Below, in pieces: positions 62,015 to 64,000 of a DNA stretch of 64,000 nucleotides; positions within the stretch are counted from its first letter, which is position 1; each line of letters begins with the position of its first letter. Source of the stretch: Meira nashicola (lineage: Eukaryota; Basidiomycota; Exobasidiomycetes; Exobasidiales; Brachybasidiaceae). The translations under genes and the position numbers were made by a program. The notes beneath the pieces are model-generated. The model was not told where the DNA came from. It made no database searches and worked only from the letters and a program-made list of their open reading frames with translations. The stretch covers positions 156,099-220,098 of the forward strand of contig BCJU01000005.1 in assembly GCA_001600355.1 (NCBI GenBank), written 5' to 3'.

Positions 62015-64000
62015 ATGTTTAAACAATTCAAGACAGGTGGTGAACGAAATTCAATTTCACCATCACAATCAACATCATCTTCAAGTTCGATTTCTACTTT
62101 GTCAAATTCGCATTCATCAAATTCCGATTTGACCAATGCAACAAACGTAAGTAGACCAAGCTCACCTATTCGAACACAACAATCTGCTTTACATCTTTTA
62201 CAACAACAAAGAAGACAGAATCAAGCAGCAACGAATGGAAATTTGATACAAAAGTGGAATCAAACAAACAACAATAATAAAAGCACTCCAATAAATACGC
62301 CAAAGAAAGGTGTAAGAAGTTCGACAAATAATACAGTTTCTACCTCAACCACAAAGTTGCCCAACACGGCTCGCAAAAAGGTCAAGTCGGTCAAAGCGGT
62401 GGGTGGAGGTGGTGAGGACGGGAAGAAAGAAGCAGAAAAGGTGGTAAAGGAAGATGACTCAACAGAAAACACGAAAGATGAAGAGCAACTAGTAGCTGCT
62501 GCTGATGAAACGAGCGTAATGGAAGATAAACAGGAAGAGCCGGCAGAAGATGATGAAATGGACGCCGAGGGAGAAGTTGACGAAAACATCACACCTGTTC
62601 AAATCAAAAAATCCCAATCAATTGAGCTTCCAATAGAAAAAGTGTCGGATGAGGATGAAGCTGAAACAAGCTCAATTAGCACGCAAAATGTCGTTGTATG
62701 CGTTCGTGTTCGATCAACAAAATCCAAAAAAGGAGAAGAAGAAGCTCCGATGTGGACACTCGATGGTGATTTGAATCGCATCCTTCCGACTGAACAACAT
62801 CCAACATTGGCAAAAAGAAGTACGGCAGCTGCTACAACTGGTGATGCAGCGATTGCAGAAGATGGATCGTATGATTTCCGTTTCGATTCTCTAGTCTTGC
62901 CTTCCCAATCAGCTGATCAAATGTATTCTGAACGTATAGCACCCGTTGTAGATGCTGTAGTAAAAGGATACAATGGTACCGTATTCGCTTATGGTCAAAC
63001 GGGAAGTGGTAAGACATATACGATGAGTGGAAGTGAATCGGAAAAAGGTGTGATTCCCAAAGCTGTTGGACATATTTTCGATCGTGTTGCCAAGATCACA
63101 TCAAGAGAATTCTTGTTACGAGTTTCATATTTAGAAATATACAACGAATCACTCAATGATCTTTTGGCAGCTTTACCTTCAACTTCGGCTTCAGCTTCAA
63201 TGCAAAATGCTAATTCTTCACCGGATGATGATAATGGACGACCTAGCTCTCCAATCAAAGGTGGATCTTCGCACATGGTAACAAATGGAAGCAATAACAG
63301 TGGAAATGGGCTGCGAATGTTCGAATCAGCTGGACGTGTACAAATACAAGGATTACGTGAAGAGATTGTAACAGATGCTACACAAGTCTTGGATCTTTTG
63401 GAGAAAGGTCAAAATGCACGTCATCAAGCAGCAACTGATTGGAATGAACGTTCAAGTAGAAGTCATTGTGTTTTCATGTTAACAGTTGAAAGTAGAGCAA
63501 AAGAAAATAAATCTTCAAACGTTCGCTTAAGTCAATTGAATTTGATCGATCTTGCAGGTAGCGAACGTGCTGCTAGTGAGAAAGAACGCAGAAAAGAAGG
63601 TGCATTTATCAATAAATCACTTTTAACTTTAGGAACTGTGATTGCCAAATTATCCGAACAATGTGCATCGGGAAAACAAGAACAACATATTCCTTACCGC
63701 GACTCAAAGTTGACCAGATTACTACAATCTTCATTAGGTGGAAATGCTCGAGTTGCAGTAGTTTGCACTCTAAGTCCCAAAAAGGAACATGCTATCGAAA
63801 GTTTGAGCACACTTCGATTCGGATCAAGATGCAAGATGGTCACCACACGTGCTAAACAAGGAAGTGTGGTGGATGATAAAGCTTTGATTGCCAGATACAG
63901 AAGAGAGTTGGAGAAATTACGAGCTCAATTAGAGCTTGGCAATACGACAACTTCCAATGATCAAGTTGCTGCTGCTCCTACTGTTCGTGTTGAAGATGAT
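62015..64000 (+). CDS. Kinesin-7 family motor protein, 5' part (runs off the window)
   Basis: The frame is open from ATG 62015 to the end of the window (662 codons, no stop). The first ~220 residues are Ser/Thr/Asn/Gln-rich, then acidic, and unlike other proteins. The motor starts near residue 225 (NVVVCVRVRS). It has the P-loop GQTGSGKT at ~327-334, switch I NERSSRSHCVF, switch II LIDLAGSERA, and the microtubule-binding block NKSLLTLGTVIAKLSE. After the motor, RFGSRCKMVTTRAKQGSVVDDKALIARYRRELEKLRAQLE is the neck-linker and coiled-coil start that fits kinesin-7 (CENP-E/Kip2/fungal Kin7). A ~40-residue insert follows LNDLLAAL. C-terminal stalk and tail lie outside the window. Confidence 0.9.
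   Translation, partial: MFKQFKTGGERNSISPSQSTSSSSSISTLSNSHSSNSDLTNATNVSRPSSPIRTQQSALHLLQQQRRQNQAATNGNLIQKWNQTNNNNKSTPINTPKKGVRSSTNNTVSTSTTKLPNTARKKVKSVKAVGGGGEDGKKEAEKVVKEDDSTENTKDEEQLVAAADETSVMEDKQEEPAEDDEMDAEGEVDENITPVQIKKSQSIELPIEKVSDEDEAETSSISTQNVVVCVRVRSTKSKKGEEEAPMWTLDGDLNRILPTEQHPTLAKRSTAAATTGDAAIAEDGSYDFRFDSLVLPSQSADQMYSERIAPVVDAVVKGYNGTVFAYGQTGSGKTYTMSGSESEKGVIPKAVGHIFDRVAKITSREFLLRVSYLEIYNESLNDLLAALPSTSASASMQNANSSPDDDNGRPSSPIKGGSSHMVTNGSNNSGNGLRMFESAGRVQIQGLREEIVTDATQVLDLLEKGQNARHQAATDWNERSSRSHCVFMLTVESRAKENKSSNVRLSQLNLIDLAGSERAASEKERRKEGAFINKSLLTLGTVIAKLSEQCASGKQEQHIPYRDSKLTRLLQSSLGGNARVAVVCTLSPKKEHAIESLSTLRFGSRCKMVTTRAKQGSVVDDKALIARYRRELEKLRAQLELGNTTTSNDQVAAAPTVRVEDD

Overview
This window is nuclear DNA of a filamentous or dimorphic fungus, most likely a basidiomycete. 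Evidence for a fungus: type I fungal fatty acid synthase genes, spliceosomal introns of about 65-80 nt with GTGAGT/GTAAGT donors, NudE, Nop53, Psf1, a COMPASS PHD subunit, Gcn5 and fungal-type transporters. Evidence for Basidiomycota: PAN-repeat glyoxal oxidases and a Cys-rich secreted protein of a type I associate with that phylum. The base composition is AT-rich and many large genes lack introns. I do not name a species.

Layout. 1-8.2 kb: a 19-bp minisatellite on the stop codon of a tricalbin gene, NudE followed by a 9-bp array, ribosomal protein eL39, and the Golgi SNARE Gos1. 8.4-21.5 kb: a membrane protein of unknown role, Nop53, a PRA1-family protein, an AMMECR1-domain protein, SDHAF3, a Cbp4-like protein, Gcn5, a PPR-like mitochondrial protein, and a small secreted protein with a decayed duplicate beside it. 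21.6-34.6 kb: the fatty acid synthase alpha and beta genes, head to head across a 1.2-kb intergenic region. 35.9-44.7 kb: an amino acid permease, a 122-bp-arm palindrome, a retrotransposon Gag fragment, and two glyoxal oxidase-like genes of which one is truncated and frameshifted. 45.9-64 kb: a kelch-BTB protein, Psf1, a zinc transporter, a Cfp1/Spp1-like PHD protein, an inverted 3'-end fragment of eEF1B, acyl-CoA-binding protein, eEF1B beta with a probable intronic snR18/U18-like snoRNA, a Cys-rich secreted protein, and the 5' part of a kinesin-7.

The most interesting item is the fatty acid synthase. The beta chain stops about 108 residues after the malonyl/palmitoyl transferase (MPT) nucleophile. 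The rest of that domain, including the His of the VPFHS motif, is at the N-terminus of alpha. The break point is displaced by about 128 residues relative to Saccharomyces, so the MPT Ser-His pair must be assembled in trans from two polypeptides encoded on opposite strands.

Functional links are otherwise modest. Lipid metabolism recurs: FAS alpha and beta, acyl-CoA-binding protein, and tricalbin as a lipid-transfer tether. Chromatin recurs with Gcn5 and the COMPASS PHD subunit. The 37.8-44.7 kb stretch is the only clearly accessory zone, with a hairpin, a retroelement remnant and a decaying tandem duplicate.
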